Assembly: GCA_023137315.1 (NCBI GenBank)
Contig: JAGLPP010000063.1
Location: 1-48,379 of the forward strand
Length of the DNA: 48,379 nt
Direction of reading: 5' to 3'
Origin: Bacteriovoracaceae bacterium
GTDB lineage: Bacteria; Bdellovibrionota; Bacteriovoracia; Bacteriovoracales; Bacteriovoracaceae
The translations under genes were made by a program, and so were the position numbers. A model generated the notes under the pieces. That model searched no databases. It worked only from the letters and a program-made list of their open reading frames with translations, and had not been told where the DNA came from. Shown one piece after another: positions 34,678 to 42,897 of the stretch; position 1 is the stretch's first letter; every line of letters starts with the position of its first letter.

Positions 34678-35570
34678 TATGATTCTCCTTCTTTCAAAGC
34701 ATCTTTTAAAATTTCTTTTGCAATATTTTTTCCTGTCAGTCTTTCCATTTGTTTATGGCCTGGAACAAGATTAAATTCAATTAAAAACAGCTCACCATTC
34801 ACCTCCATTATATCCAATGCGAAATAAAGTGCTCCGGAGACTTCGTGAACTTTTTTGGCCATTTCAACGACATTTGGAGGAAGGTCGGATATTGTAATTG
34901 GATCGGCATTTCCCCTGTCGGAATTTGCCCTGAAATCATGCTCTGTCGGGTAGCGGTGTATTCCTCCCAGGATTTTTCCGGCAGATATCAGGAGTCGATA
35001 TTCCGCCCCTCCTTCAAGATATGGCTGGATGAGAAATTCCTGGTCCCTGATTGCCCACAGGGTTTCAAGAATACCAATCATTGATTTTTTCCCGTGTATG
35101 AGGTTTACACCGATACCCTGATTGCCCCTCAAGGTCTTGAGAATGTATGAAGGTTCATCCGCTTTTAGATATTTTGAAAATTTTTCGTTTATATATTCCA
35201 AATCATTTCTGTATGGGCGTTTTCGAAATGAGATGGTTGGAATGATATTAATATCGTGGCCGTGAAAAAAAACGGCCTGTTGTTCCTTGTCTCTTAGCTT
35301 CAGAAAAGTTGTTGGAGAGTTGAATATTTTTGCGCCGCAAGACAGCAGATTAAAGCACAAATTCAGGTCGTAGTTTTGATGTCGTATACCTGTGACCCTG
35401 TGAAGGATAAGTGTTTTTTCCATGTTCAGGCTTTTGCCTGGAAGTGTTTCGAGAATTTGCTCATAAGGATTAATGATACTGGTTTTAAGACCGAGATTAT
35501 TTGCCTCTTCGATAAATCTGAGCGAGCTGTGAAGGTCTGGATGTTCGGTAAAAAGAATGAATTCATTCAT
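34677..35570 (-). CDS. RimK-like ATP-grasp ligase
   Basis: 297 aa. The N-terminal preATP-grasp domain (FILFTEHPDLHSSLRFIEEA) is followed by the ATP-grasp core with SYILKTLRGNQGIGVNLI (Gly loop), the LIQPYLEGGAEYRLLI strand and a metal-binding LDIMEVNGELFLIEFNLVPG. Relatives such as RimK or glutathione-type ligases join an amino acid to a carboxylate. No substrate can be named. The downstream thioester hydrolase gene overlaps by one base, so the pair may act together on a thiol or peptide metabolite. It is divergent from the M14 peptidase gene. Confidence 0.9.
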   Translation of the reverse strand: MNEFILFTEHPDLHSSLRFIEEANNLGLKTSIINPYEQILETLPGKSLNMEKTLILHRVTGIRHQNYDLNLCFNLLSCGAKIFNSPTTFLKLRDKEQQAVFFHGHDINIIPTISFRKRPYRNDLEYINEKFSKYLKADEPSYILKTLRGNQGIGVNLIHGKKSMIGILETLWAIRDQEFLIQPYLEGGAEYRLLISAGKILGGIHRYPTEHDFRANSDRGNADPITISDLPPNVVEMAKKVHEVSGALYFALDIMEVNGELFLIEFNLVPGHKQMERLTGKNIAKEILKDALKEGES

Positions 35571-35646
35571 AACTTGATGGAACCTGTTTTATCTTGTTTA
35601 AGGAGTAAAGTTATAATATCGTAGCACCAATAATCGCTAGAGGGCA

Positions 35647-36678
35647 ATGAAAACGAAATCTAAGAAAAAGACAGTCTTTGGAATTATTTTTATTTTTGTA
35701 ATGATGATTTTTTTGGGTACTTGCGCCTTACAGGTTGGGAAAAAAGAAAAAGTATCAGAAAAATTTGAAGATGAAAAAATCTCGAAGGTTGCGAGTGTAC
35801 AGACGCCAATCCCTGAACCTGGGCCAACTTACAGTCATCACCGCAAAGTTGTGGAATATTGCGCTAAAATTGATAGAAAATTTCATTTTTGGGGTTGGAA
35901 ACCATCCAACTGTCTGAATCATGAGTGGATTCATGTGAGATATTCAAATTTGGGAGATCCTCTCATGTGGACTGTTTTTGGTCAGGAATATGAATATCGA
36001 AAAATAAAAAAAAATTGCACAATGATTTTTTGTGGTGTGCATGGGGATGAAATAACCACTCATAAATTTTGTTTTGATCTTATTAATTCCCTGGATGACA
36101 TGCCTGAAAGCTACTTTTATAACAAGTTCGTGGTGGTTGTACCTATCGTCAATCCTGATGGATTCTTCAGAAGGAGGCCAACCAGGACAAATCACAGGGG
36201 AGTGGATATAAACCGGAATTTTCCAACAAAAGATTGGAATAAAAGTGCTCTTCGTTTGTGGCGTGGAAGGTATCGAAAGGATAAAAGGCGTTTTCCAGGC
36301 AACAAGGCCATGAGTGAGCCGGAAACCCTGTTTCATGTCAATATTATCAAACGCTACAGGCCTGATAAGATTATTTCACTACACGCCCCTTTGAATCTTC
36401 TCGATTATGACGGCCCGATGGATATGATGGGAAAGAGTATTGTGGGCAACATGGCCAACAACCTTCTTATCAGGATGAGTGTAAAGTCCAAGAACTATAG
36501 AATTACTGATTATCCTTTTTTTCCTGGAAGTCTGGGTAATTGGGCCGGAAATGAGAGAAAGATTCCAACTTATACCCTGGAACTTCCTACAACCGATCCC
36601 AAAAAGTCCAAGGTTCATTGGGAGCTTTTTAAGGATGCAATCTTTATCGCTATTGAAAGGTATTTTAATGGTTATTAA
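35647..36678 (+). CDS. M14 zinc carboxypeptidase, MpaA-like murein peptide amidase
   Basis: 343 aa. N-terminal membrane segment (VFGIIFIFVMMIFLGTCA) that could also be a lipoprotein signal (GTCA). Catalytic domain: H132-G-D-E135 zinc motif, IVNPDGF, DINRNFP (substrate Arg), ISLHAP (third zinc His) and TLELPTTD (catalytic Glu). MpaA hydrolyses the L-Ala-gamma-D-Glu-meso-DAP linkage of murein peptides; the GVDINRNF block fits that group. It probably acts on peptidoglycan fragments in the periplasm. AGAGGG ribosome site; a TATAAT at 35612-35617 lies upstream. It precedes the PilZ-GAF gene. Confidence 0.88.
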   Translation: MKTKSKKKTVFGIIFIFVMMIFLGTCALQVGKKEKVSEKFEDEKISKVASVQTPIPEPGPTYSHHRKVVEYCAKIDRKFHFWGWKPSNCLNHEWIHVRYSNLGDPLMWTVFGQEYEYRKIKKNCTMIFCGVHGDEITTHKFCFDLINSLDDMPESYFYNKFVVVVPIVNPDGFFRRRPTRTNHRGVDINRNFPTKDWNKSALRLWRGRYRKDKRRFPGNKAMSEPETLFHVNIIKRYRPDKIISLHAPLNLLDYDGPMDMMGKSIVGNMANNLLIRMSVKSKNYRITDYPFFPGSLGNWAGNERKIPTYTLELPTTDPKKSKVHWELFKDAIFIAIERYFNGY

Positions 36679-36698
36679 TTAACTTCCTGATTTTACTG

Positions 36699-36726
36699 AA
36701 AATGCCATAAAAACAAGGCAGTTTTT
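36699..36726 (+). terminator. Possible terminator after the M14 peptidase gene
   Basis: AAAATGCC (36699-36706) pairs with GGCA and a T-run (36717-36726) with one G bulge; the loop is 10 bases. Weak to moderate. Confidence 0.45.
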
Positions 36727-36797
36727 CCTAATATAATCAATATTTTTTCCGAAAAAGAGTTAGTGGAGTGGAATTATCCAAACACAGGGAGAATTTT

Positions 36798-38726
36798 ATG
36801 TTGCTTTCCAGTTTTTCCGAATTCAAATTCTATCAATCATTTAGAATTTCAGTTGAGGAGGTGGATGATCTTCGTTTTTTAGTGAAGGTGGAAAATCAAA
36901 AAGGAAAGGGCCGTTATATTGAGGACGCCGAACTCAAGGACATCTCTGTATCGGGGTTGGGTTTTTCAACAAGCAAACGAATGTCTGTTGGTGCCACCTT
37001 GGATATCTCCCTTCAATTTAAAAAGATTCATCTTGATCTTACGGGATCAATTGTCCGTGCTTTTTCGTATGGAACGAGTGACAAGGAAATTATTTATGGT
37101 GTTGAACTGGATGAGGAGAAAAAAATATACAGATTTTTGGAAAACTTTATTATGAGTTTTTCACAGGATCGTTTGAAAGAATGTCTGATTGAATCAGCTC
37201 TCAAGGAAAAATATACAAATCCAAGCGATGGTTTTGAAATGTTTTCGCTTCTGCTTTCCTTGTTCAAGGATATTACCAATTTTGGAGACAGGGAGGGATT
37301 TATTGATAGTATGCTTTCAGAGGTTGTAAGGATACTTAATGCCCAGAGGGGTTCCATCTTTCTTATAAATCCGGAAAGCAATGAACTTGAGGCCGTTGCT
37401 GCTATTGGAGTTGACAAGGATGAACTCAAATTTGATTACCGTCTTGGTATTGCTGGTTCTGTTTTTACGACAGGAGTGGCATTAAATATCGATACTATCC
37501 GGGATAAAACACGGTTTAACGAGTATTTTGACAAGAAATTCAAATACCAGACGCGTTCAATTATCTGCTATCCGATTCATAACCGCGAGGACAAAATTAT
37601 CGGTGCCATTGAGCTTCTGAACAAGAAGAACCAGGATATTTTCACGATTGAAGATGAGAAAACAATGAAAGTTCTTGCGCTTATTTTTTCAGCGGTTTTT
37701 CATCAGTACAACCCAATGACGGAAGTATCACAGATTAGAAGGTTCTCGAATCCGAGGGCCAGAGAGTATGCCATGATTGGTGATACACCTCATTTAAAAT
37801 CATTGCGTTCAAATATTATCAAACTCAAGGATCTCGATTCACCTGTTGTAATTTTCGGAGAATCCGGAGTGGGGAAATATTTGTTTGCTAAAATTATGCA
37901 TTATGAGGGGCAAAGGGGGCTAAAACCGTTTGAAGAAATTGATTGCAATACAAAAAATTATGAAAAATTGAAGAATGAACTCTGGGGAGAACAATCGAAG
38001 CTCTTCAAGTGCCAGGGAGGAACAATTGTTTTGCGTGAGGTAAGCAAGCTTCCCATAGATATACAGGAAAAGCTGGTGGAAATTTTGAAAAATCGTCAGA
38101 TTCCAGATGTGAAGTTCACTTTGGATGTCAGGGTCATTGTGACAACTTCAGTTGATATCGAAAAACTTCAAGAAGAAGGTGATTTTGATCGTGATTTTTT
38201 TGAATATTTAAATCGTTCACTGGTGCATATTGATTCCTTGAGACGGCGTGAAGATGATATACCGATGTTGGTTGATTATTTTTTAAGGTTTGAATGTAAA
38301 AAACAGGGACTCTTGCTAAAAAGCTTTTCATCCAGGGCGATGGCAAAACTTCATAATTATAACTGGCCAAGGAATATTGAAGAACTTCGTCATTGTGTAG
38401 AGAGGGCGGTTCTGTATAATCCAAAGGCGCACATTATAACTGAACTTGAATTAGGTAATAATTCAGCTCCACTTTTTGATATTAGCGATAATCTTAGTAT
38501 GTTTGGAGATATTCCACACGCTGGTGACTACAATATTTCTCTTAAGGATCGAGTGGCAATTGTGGAGAGGGAAATGATTCTTGCCGAAATTAAAAGGATG
38601 GGTGGAAACAAGTCACATGCTGCCAGGGTGATGGGTATTTCCCGTGAGGCGCTCAGGAAAAAACTTATGCTTTCGCGTGATTTGTTGGATTCCATTGCGG
38701 ATGAATTGGATAAAAAAGTGGCATAG
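36798..38726 (+). CDS. PilZ-GAF-degenerate AAA-Fis HTH signalling protein
   Basis: 642 aa from ATG 36798 (AGGGAGA upstream; a GTG at 36768 is also in frame). Order: PilZ-like domain (about 10-115; DISVSGLGFS has the DxSxxG motif but RxxxR is absent), GAF domain (about 155-300; RGSIFLINPESNELEA), AAA+ region resembling sigma54 activators (Walker A FGESGVGKYLF) and a C-terminal Fis-type HTH (GGNKSHAARVMGISREALRK). The AAA part is degenerate: the GAFTGA sigma54-contact loop is missing and Walker B reads VLREV, with Arg413 where Asp belongs. It therefore probably does not open sigma54 promoters and may act as a DNA-binding sensor. It is transcribed toward glmM. Confidence 0.86.
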   Translation: MLLSSFSEFKFYQSFRISVEEVDDLRFLVKVENQKGKGRYIEDAELKDISVSGLGFSTSKRMSVGATLDISLQFKKIHLDLTGSIVRAFSYGTSDKEIIYGVELDEEKKIYRFLENFIMSFSQDRLKECLIESALKEKYTNPSDGFEMFSLLLSLFKDITNFGDREGFIDSMLSEVVRILNAQRGSIFLINPESNELEAVAAIGVDKDELKFDYRLGIAGSVFTTGVALNIDTIRDKTRFNEYFDKKFKYQTRSIICYPIHNREDKIIGAIELLNKKNQDIFTIEDEKTMKVLALIFSAVFHQYNPMTEVSQIRRFSNPRAREYAMIGDTPHLKSLRSNIIKLKDLDSPVVIFGESGVGKYLFAKIMHYEGQRGLKPFEEIDCNTKNYEKLKNELWGEQSKLFKCQGGTIVLREVSKLPIDIQEKLVEILKNRQIPDVKFTLDVRVIVTTSVDIEKLQEEGDFDRDFFEYLNRSLVHIDSLRRREDDIPMLVDYFLRFECKKQGLLLKSFSSRAMAKLHNYNWPRNIEELRHCVERAVLYNPKAHIITELELGNNSAPLFDISDNLSMFGDIPHAGDYNISLKDRVAIVEREMILAEIKRMGGNKSHAARVMGISREALRKKLMLSRDLLDSIADELDKKVA

Positions 38727-38820
38727 TCCAGGTGCATGGCCACAAAAAGTCTGTCTGTATCCCCGGTTTTTTTTGCCTTCTATGCGGTAAACTGGTAAAT
38801 GTTGTTTACTGGAGAAAAAA

Positions 38821-40185
38821 ATGGGTGAAAGAAAACTATTTGGAACAGATGGTGTTAGAGGCAAGGCCAATCATTATCCGATGACCTGCGAAGTGGCCAC
38901 GGCGCTGGGCAGGGCCGTGACTTATTATTTCCAAAAGACTTCAAAAAGAAATAAAAAACCCCTTATCATTGTCGGCAAGGATACAAGATTGAGCTGTTAT
39001 ATGCTTGAGCAGGCCTTATCGGCAGGAGTGTGTTCGCAGGGAGGACATGTGATTTTGACAGGTCCACTGCCAACTCCCGGTGTTGCCTTTGCCACCGAAT
39101 CAATGAGGGCGGAGGCCGGTATAATGATTTCCGCCTCCCATAACAGCTTTGGAGATAATGGGATCAAGATTTTTGATCATCAGGGATATAAACTTCCTGA
39201 TAATGTGGAATATGAACTTGAACAGATGGTACTTGATCCATCAACGATTCCGACGGTTTCGGGAGAGGATATTGGAAGTGCGCAAAGGCTTGATGAGGTG
39301 ATCGGTCGTTACATAGTACAGGTTAAATCGGCGTTGCCGGTTCAGTACAATCTGGAAGGTATGAGGATCGTTCTTGATTGTGCAAACGGAGCGGCTTACA
39401 AGGTTGGTCCAATGGTTTTTTCTGAACTTGGTGCGGAAGTTTTTACAATTGGAGTGGAACCAAACGGGCGGAATATCAACGAAAGATGTGGTTCGCTTCA
39501 TACGGAATTGTGCCAGAAGAAGGTTGTTGAATATCGTGCTGATTTTGGAATTTGTCTGGATGGCGATGCGGACAGGTTGATAATTATTGATAGTAATGGA
39601 AGGGTGATAGATGGTGACAAGATTATAGGTCTCTGTGCACGTTTGATGTTTTTGAAACATGAATTGAAAAGTGGTGACGAGGTTATTGGCACGGTGATGA
39701 CCAATCTCGGACTTGAGCACTATCTCAAATCCATGGGACTTTTACTTAAAAGGACCAATGTTGGAGATCGTTACATAATGGAATATATGAAAAATAATGG
39801 TTCACCTATTGGAGGAGAGCCTTCGGGGCACATTATTTTTAAAAATCACGCTACAACAGGTGATGGTATTCTTGCTGCTTTGAAAGTGATTGAGTGTGTG
39901 AAATTTTTTGGAAAATCCATAAACGAACTGACAGAGGATATAAAACTATATCCACAGATTTTGAAAAATATCAGAGTGACAGAAAAGAAACCATTTCAGG
40001 AAATTCCGGCAATACAGAAAATATTAGAGGAAATTGATGTGCAGTTTCGTGATAACGTCAGGACACTTCTTCGATATTCTGGAACGGAACATCTGGCACG
40101 TGTCATGGTGGAAGGTAAAAACGAAGACCAGGTTTTCAGTGTCTGCGACAGGATCGTCAAGGTCGTGCAAGAAGAGCTTGCTTGA
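38821..40185 (+). CDS. glmM: Phosphoglucosamine mutase GlmM
   Basis: 454 aa. GTDGVRG start, active-site phosphoserine S106 in ISASHNSFGDNGIKIF (family ISASHNPF), metal loop DGDADR and a C-terminal phosphate loop RYSGTEHLARVM, where most family members have R[KP]SGTEPL. It converts glucosamine-6-P to glucosamine-1-P for UDP-GlcNAc, feeding peptidoglycan and LPS. The substitutions in the phosphate loop and SHN-S are unusual but the catalytic Ser and Asp residues are intact. It is followed by tsaE after 31 bases. Confidence 0.96.
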   Translation: MGERKLFGTDGVRGKANHYPMTCEVATALGRAVTYYFQKTSKRNKKPLIIVGKDTRLSCYMLEQALSAGVCSQGGHVILTGPLPTPGVAFATESMRAEAGIMISASHNSFGDNGIKIFDHQGYKLPDNVEYELEQMVLDPSTIPTVSGEDIGSAQRLDEVIGRYIVQVKSALPVQYNLEGMRIVLDCANGAAYKVGPMVFSELGAEVFTIGVEPNGRNINERCGSLHTELCQKKVVEYRADFGICLDGDADRLIIIDSNGRVIDGDKIIGLCARLMFLKHELKSGDEVIGTVMTNLGLEHYLKSMGLLLKRTNVGDRYIMEYMKNNGSPIGGEPSGHIIFKNHATTGDGILAALKVIECVKFFGKSINELTEDIKLYPQILKNIRVTEKKPFQEIPAIQKILEEIDVQFRDNVRTLLRYSGTEHLARVMVEGKNEDQVFSVCDRIVKVVQEELA

Positions 40186-40216
40186 GCATGGCATGAGTGG
40201 TTGAAGGAGGGAGACA

Positions 40217-40681
40217 TTGATTCTAAAATCCTGGAAAAAAGTTCTTGAATCTGACCTATTGGATGTTATCAAAGAAATGAAATCACTTATTTCCACGCCT
40301 GCGGTAGTGATTCTTACAGGTCCGGTTGGTGCCGGGAAAACAACTTTTTCAAAATATTTTGTACAATCAATGAATATTCATAGTGACGCCGCTTCGTCAG
40401 AGGTACTGAGTCCTACTTATTCGATTATTAATGAGATGGACAGGTTTGTTCATGCAGATTTTTTTCGAATCAAACAGGCACATGAAATAACCCATCTCGA
40501 AATCCCACTTTATACAGACGATAAGGATTATTTTTTTATCGAATGGGGAAGGCCGTGGATTAATGAACTGATAAGGATTGTTGATGAGGATTTTAATTTT
40601 TATGAAATTGAGTTTGCAATCAACAGGTCTGTGGATAATGAAGAAATTCCTTCTCGAAATGTAATTTTTTATCGTGTATGA
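40217..40681 (+). CDS. tsaE: tRNA t6A biosynthesis ATPase TsaE
   Basis: 154 aa. Start is TTG 40217, chosen because GGAGGGAG lies directly before it and the sequence is in frame with the family N-terminus. P-loop GPVGAGKTTF, SPTYSIINEM, HADFFRI and FIEWG are the TsaE signatures. It supports the TsaD-TsaB complex in making N6-threonylcarbamoyladenosine in tRNA. TsaB and TsaD are not in the window. It lies after glmM. Confidence 0.95.
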   Translation: MILKSWKKVLESDLLDVIKEMKSLISTPAVVILTGPVGAGKTTFSKYFVQSMNIHSDAASSEVLSPTYSIINEMDRFVHADFFRIKQAHEITHLEIPLYTDDKDYFFIEWGRPWINELIRIVDEDFNFYEIEFAINRSVDNEEIPSRNVIFYRV

Positions 40682-40855
40682 CCAGGAAATTTATTCCGAC
40701 CACCAAACTTGGTTATTCTCCGTGTGACATACCTACACAGCTATATTTAGAGTAAAAACAATGGATAACTCCATGAAATAAAAGAGAAACTTTAAAATTG
40801 GGAAAAAACGAGAATATGGGAAAAGATTTATTTTAATTAATGTTGATTTTAGGTT

Positions 40856-40886
40856 TGACTTGACCCTTTTTGTCAGGTCATACTAT
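40856..40886 (+). promoter_or_regulatory. Promoter/operator of the rrf2-desulfurase unit
   Basis: TGACTTGAC (40856-40864) and GTCAGGTCA (40872-40880) form a 9-bp inverted repeat with one mismatch and a 7-base spacer, about the size of Rrf2-family sites. A -10-like TACTAT (40881-40886) follows; possible -35 elements TTGACT and TTGACC lie inside the left arm at unfavourable spacing (20 and 15 bp). The rest of the 362-base gap (40682-41043) holds no gene. Confidence 0.55.
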
Positions 40887-40948
40887 TTGTGTTGGGGCTA
40901 AGTTGATCTATAAAATCCAATCAATTTAGAGTCACAACGAAAAATAGC

Positions 40949-40974
40949 ATTGAAAAATAAGGAAATTTTTCAAT
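40949..40974 (+). promoter_or_regulatory. Leader hairpin of the rrf2 transcript
   Basis: ATTGAAAAAT (40949-40958) and ATTTTTCAAT (40965-40974) are a perfect 10-bp inverted repeat with loop AAGGAA, in the 5' leader about 70 bases before the start. AT-rich and without a T-tract. Confidence 0.45.
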
Positions 40975-41043
40975 CGATGGACGGCACGCACATTGTTTTC
41001 AAGTAACTGGCTTACGGGCTTTATTGGATTATGGAGGAGACCA

Positions 41044-41610
41044 ATGAGACTTACATCAAAAGGACGTTACGCTGTTAGGGCAATGCTGGATTTAACCCAA
41101 CATTCGAAGGGAAATCCGGTAAGACTTCAAGAAATTTCTCAAAGACAGAACATTTCTTTGCATTATCTCGAACAATTGTTCAGAAGGCTGAGAAATGGTA
41201 GTGCTGTGAAATCGGTTAGAGGGCCGGGAGGAGGCTATGTTCTCGCAAGGACCATGGATCAGATTACAATCAAGGACGTGCTTGATTGTGTCGGCGAAAA
41301 CATTAATCCTGCCAAGGACATAATCGGAACCGAGGCAGAGACTTCTGACACTGTTGAGTATCATCTTTCAAAAAATTATTTCCAGAATCTTGGAATAATT
41401 ATGAGAGAGTACCTCGAAACAACATCACTTGGTGATTTAATTAGAAAATCAAAGGATGTTGAAATCGAGAAGAGAGAACAGGTTTCAAATTTTGCACAAG
41501 AGATACTTGCCCAATCAGAAGCTGCAACTACAACTACAACTGATACAACTACTGTTGAACCTGAAGTTCAGAGCGTAATTAGAAGTCCGCTAGGTGAAAT
41601 TAACCAATAG
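41044..41610 (+). CDS. Rrf2-family transcriptional regulator (IscR-like, no cluster cysteines)
   Basis: 188 aa. ATG 41044 after GGAGGAGA; an in-frame start at 40993 lacks a ribosome site. Winged helix: MRLTSKGRYAVRAMLDL, ISLHYLEQLFRRLR and VRGPGGGYVLAR are the Rrf2/IscR signatures. IscR holds a [2Fe-2S] cluster with three Cys; here only one Cys is present in that region (VLDCVGEN), so no classic cluster. A Thr-rich tail (ATTTTTDTTTVEPEV) follows near the C-terminus. It overlaps the cysteine desulfurase by 17 bases, so it probably controls sulfur or Fe-S supply. Its promoter carries an inverted repeat that it may bind. Confidence 0.9.
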   Translation: MRLTSKGRYAVRAMLDLTQHSKGNPVRLQEISQRQNISLHYLEQLFRRLRNGSAVKSVRGPGGGYVLARTMDQITIKDVLDCVGENINPAKDIIGTEAETSDTVEYHLSKNYFQNLGIIMREYLETTSLGDLIRKSKDVEIEKREQVSNFAQEILAQSEAATTTTTDTTTVEPEVQSVIRSPLGEINQ

Positions 41611-42724
41611 ATATTATTTCGATTATAATGCAACATCCCCATTGGCCTGTTCAGTTAAAGACTGGGTGGCAAGTGGGGGTGTTTTTTTAGGCAATCCGTC
41701 CGCCATTCATCTATCAGGCAGGGAAAGTGCGAAGCTTATTCATGAAACGTGCGATTTCCTTTTTTCCATATTTGGTTTGAAAAAAACTCATGACCTTTTT
41801 TTCCATTCAGGTGCCACGGAAGGAAGCAATACTATTCTTACTGGTTTCGTTGATTCCATGAAAAAAGATGACGGTGCGCTTTTTTTATATTCGCCAACTG
41901 ATCATTCATGCATTACGGAAACGGCACCAATTATGGAAGGAAAAGGTCTTCAAACAGAGATGTATAAAATAAACAAGAATGGGGAATTTGATGAGGTTTT
42001 TTTTCAGGGTGGTTACCTGGATAAATTTACAGGGAATTCCATATTGAATTATACATGGGTTAATAATGAAACAGGTGTTGTCTGGGATTTAAAGAAGGCC
42101 TCCAGAATTAAAGAAAAGACAAATGCATTTATTCATGTTGATGCAACCCAGGCACCTTTTAAGGTGGAGGATTGGCGAAAACTCGATTGTGATATTGATG
42201 CTTACAGTTTTTCCGGCCATAAGTTCGGTTCGTTTACCGGAGTTGGTTTTAGCTTCATTAAAAAGGGATACAAGTACAACAGGTTTCGTGGTGGAACACA
42301 AAATCTTCATGGTATTTATTCAATGAAACTGGCAATTGAGGAAAAGCTTTTGAAGGTGGATATTTCACGAACAAGGAAAGCAAAACAATATCTGGAGTCG
42401 GAACTTTCAAAACTTATACATAAAAAAGGGGAAATTGTTGGCGCAGAATCCTCTTTGAGAAATTCAAATACAATCATGATGATAGTATATGGAAAAAAGG
42501 CAAATAATCTTCTTCCGGCATTTGATATGGGCGGGATGGATATTTCGAGTGGTTCTGCTTGTTCATCAGGCCTTTCCGGGCCAAACAGAGTGCTTTTGGG
42601 GATGGGTTACAGTGAAGCAGATGCATCTTGTGCTTTAAGGTTTTCATTTGAACCGGAACTTACGCAGGAAAGTGCCAATACCTATTTTGAAAGAATAAAA
42701 TCTGTTTTTGTAAGAATCTTGTAG
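41594..42724 (+). CDS. Cysteine desulfurase (NifS/IscS family)
   Basis: 376 aa, GTG start at 41594. PLP-lysine motif FSGHKFGSFTGVG, catalytic Cys in SGSACSSGL, family start YFDYNATSPL and GNPSAIHLSGR. It removes sulfur from cysteine for Fe-S clusters and thiolated tRNA. It is coupled to the Rrf2 gene by overlap, but no IscU, IscA or Hsc gene follows, so it may be a free-standing desulfurase. Confidence 0.93.
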   Translation: MKLTNRYYFDYNATSPLACSVKDWVASGGVFLGNPSAIHLSGRESAKLIHETCDFLFSIFGLKKTHDLFFHSGATEGSNTILTGFVDSMKKDDGALFLYSPTDHSCITETAPIMEGKGLQTEMYKINKNGEFDEVFFQGGYLDKFTGNSILNYTWVNNETGVVWDLKKASRIKEKTNAFIHVDATQAPFKVEDWRKLDCDIDAYSFSGHKFGSFTGVGFSFIKKGYKYNRFRGGTQNLHGIYSMKLAIEEKLLKVDISRTRKAKQYLESELSKLIHKKGEIVGAESSLRNSNTIMMIVYGKKANNLLPAFDMGGMDISSGSACSSGLSGPNRVLLGMGYSEADASCALRFSFEPELTQESANTYFERIKSVFVRIL

Positions 42725-42871
42725 CCGTAGTGCGTTATTTTTCTTGAAAAAAAAGTGCTCTTAACCCCTTTTTGTCTCCATTCGCCGCAGCATTGTGGGA
42801 CGAAAGGATACTAGTCACATATCAGCACCAATTAAAAATGAATAAATCATTGGAAATTAGTCAAGAAAAAT

Positions 42872-42887
42872 TGGCACGGTTTTGGCA
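42872..42887 (+). promoter_or_regulatory. Sigma54 (-24/-12) promoter
   Basis: TGGCACG at 42872-42878 and TGGCA at 42883-42887: GG and GC spaced by exactly 10 bases (42873-74 and 42885-86), as sigma54 requires; the -24 part is full consensus and the -12 part differs by one base from TTGCA. Predicted +1 is near 42898. The upstream 42725-42870 interval has no gene; imperfect repeats CCTTTTTGTC and GGGACGAAAGG may be activator sites. Confidence 0.7.
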
Positions 42888-42897
42888 ATAGTATTAA

